Assembly: GCA_002683775.1 (NCBI GenBank)
Contig: NYTT01000082.1
Location: forward strand, 1 to 7,268
Direction: 5' to 3'
DNA: 7,268 nt
From: Flavobacteriales bacterium
GTDB lineage: Bacteria; Bacteroidota; Bacteroidia; Flavobacteriales; BACL11
Part shown: positions 6,901-7,268 of the stretch, one piece after another
Numbering within the stretch: position 1 is the first letter of the stretch
How the letters are laid out: each line of letters opens with the position of its first letter
Position numbers and translations under genes: made by a program
The notes under the pieces: generated by a model
Database searches by the model: none
What the model was told of the DNA's origin: nothing
The model's input: only the letters and a program-made list of their open reading frames with translations

Positions 6901-7268
6901 GATTTAAGATATATTGATATAGTTACTGAGTTTGGTGCAGGTAATGGTAGATTCTGTTATTATATTGAAGCAATTGAAGGTAATTCAACTCCTTATGGAG
7001 CTGTTTTAGAGGGTAGTTTGTCTAATTTATCTTGTATTTCTCAAGTTCCAGTAATATTTGTACCGAATACTTTTACACCAAATGGTGATGAACATAATGA
7101 GCTATTTAGACCAATTACTTATTTTGTATCTGAAATTGGCTATTCATTTTCAATATTTAATAGAAATGGTGAGAAAATATTTGAAACAAATGATCTTGCA
7201 AAAGGAGATGTAATGTTTTCTGCAACTGGTGTTACAGACGGAACATTGTTAAAAGGTGTCAGAATAAA
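3901..7268 (+). CDS. Large secreted multidomain protein with Fn3-like repeats and type IX secretion (type B) sorting domain; 3' end beyond window
   Basis: An open frame of 1122 codons reaches the right edge without a stop. Residues 1-19 form a signal peptide: KK, a hydrophobic core, then SYA before S20-H21. The mature protein starts SHFIGGEITWEC, which I recognise as the conserved opening of large Bacteroidota surface proteins annotated as gliding motility-associated C-terminal domain proteins. Residues 20-300 are a Cys-containing region of unknown role. About 305-450 is a beta-rich module (AGELVSFSVVANDND, FLWESNCDHMQDYG). About 452-1045 reads as roughly six fibronectin-III-like modules, several with an xDxYxS strand (YDIYHSK 482, FDVYRSK 860, YRLYRS 973) and a Cys-Gly turn. 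From about 1050 comes the CHU_C-type sorting domain (FVPNTFTPNGDEHNELF, then IFNRNGEKIFET), which in this family directs export by the type IX secretion system. The likely role is a surface adhesin or matrix protein; no enzymatic domain is seen. It has its own promoter. The start is the only ATG ahead of the signal peptide; no Shine-Dalgarno. Confidence 0.93.
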   Translation, partial: MKKNLVLLFVILMTIQSYASHFIGGEITWECNSDPTSPDYGKYTFFLKIYQDCDGIDFSTTNELLTVHNNPTMGNINVNFVSTTDISTTGVSDAQPCYDCDNQPFGQFGAVKEWLYSSGPITLNGTPPAAGWHFTWGSCCRSSQLTQGMNDDDWTIRSVMYPYTDPSGTVFPNGNMCHDSSPIFKEEPKSILCTGYPFSYSHLAFDVELDSLSYSWAEPLGDEFNYNPATPNSIALPFAAPYTVNSPIPGNPTLNNNNGEISFFSNTAGIFVTCIKVAAFKCGQVVAEVFRDVNVALISCGTLPNGAQNLPPVITPPLGPQNWLTTLNPSTGLPSYETTVMAGELVSFSVVANDNDINSTGGMQDLSLEVEGGQLDPLLAVSNVATFTVTSSAPGNISGDFLWESNCDHMQDYGCGRQGGAYTFNLKAYDDFCPANGIVIATITINVIPPQPDLRCLAVDETGGVDLYYSFPQGVVDTNIKYDIYHSKQLGGPYALLDSTFYPDTNYYHPGSGANNSQSYYYLLGSVTCGTNVGAVSDSLLFSDTLSTILMNSYAVDFGVAADLSWNPIHDPLLPSSNTDYDLHHINANNIDNIIISTPDLNHKFFTDDCDYIPSFYVEIADISGCVSRSSISSVQLQDTLSPITPEIKDVSVDIQGNSVVSWIPSLGADFYIVYIQDQAGAWITLDTIDASLNTFIYNNSLAGSTIESYSVKAIDSCGNTRSRSQLHNSIFLQSTSDACDYSISLEWNDYINWNGGTNHYNVLISETDASGNVINSSIRVQGNTNLVLPNISSSASYAIVVEAFNFDSTFKATSNLLDIDVAFANKPTFNYLEYATVNHDDGSVDLSCIVDLSAVVDRFDVYRSKRDESIFSKIGEIKSTGTSPINYSDVLPYTDSHFYQYRIYPVDTCGVTLSPPPYDSPTYSNDTSFAQTILLETEVNVDYSDFPFLDGEYTNTLSFNEYDRWLGSVSEYRLYRSVNREPFDLLPIHVWDRVNKPNEDLRYIDIVTEFGAGNGRFCYYIEAIEGNSTPYGAVLEGSLSNLSCISQVPVIFVPNTFTPNGDEHNELFRPITYFVSEIGYSFSIFNRNGEKIFETNDLAKGDVMFSATGVTDGTLLKGVRI

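Noticed and set aside
7195..7268. Possible frameshift explaining the odd end of the sorting domain
   Set aside because: No alternative frame restores a GWDG-type motif, and the visible frame continues in sensible codons (TDGTLLKGV) to the edge.

Overview
The window looks like a piece of a low-GC (by eye about one third G+C) Bacteroidota genome, most likely a member of the Flavobacteriia or a related aquatic lineage. Three things point there. The last gene encodes a secreted multidomain protein with the C-terminal sorting domain family of the Bacteroidota type IX secretion system. One promoter matches the Bacteroidota TTG / TAnnTTTG pattern. No gene start has a recognisable Shine-Dalgarno sequence, and all are preceded by A/T-rich leaders. 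The lineage is an inference; I could not search any database.

Layout: positions 1-2813 hold two minus-strand genes forming an apparent operon, transcribed leftwards. These are glyA (serine hydroxymethyltransferase, complete) and, 4 bases downstream, a bifunctional RelA/SpoT-type (p)ppGpp synthetase/hydrolase. The latter runs off the left edge and so lacks the end of its regulatory half. A 52-base divergent region (2814-2865) separates them from two plus-strand genes. The first is a complete FMN-dependent nitronate monooxygenase / FabK-like oxidoreductase (2866-3810). After a 90-base gap with a weak hairpin and a well-formed Bacteroidota promoter comes a very large secreted protein (3901 to the right edge, at least 1122 residues). 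It has a signal peptide, a conserved Cys-rich N-terminal region, tandem fibronectin-III-like modules, and a type B type IX secretion sorting domain that is cut by the window edge.

The genes do not form an obvious single pathway. glyA and rel are housekeeping genes that pair one-carbon/glycine supply with stringent-response control. The nitronate monooxygenase-like enzyme is a generic cytoplasmic flavoenzyme. The final gene has its own promoter and is a cell-surface or released protein. All four reading frames were followed codon by codon and no frameshift or internal stop was found. I see no RNA gene, CRISPR array, insertion sequence or prophage element. I do not see a clearly new biological system. 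The most unusual items are the divergent sorting domain and the cysteine pattern of the large surface protein.
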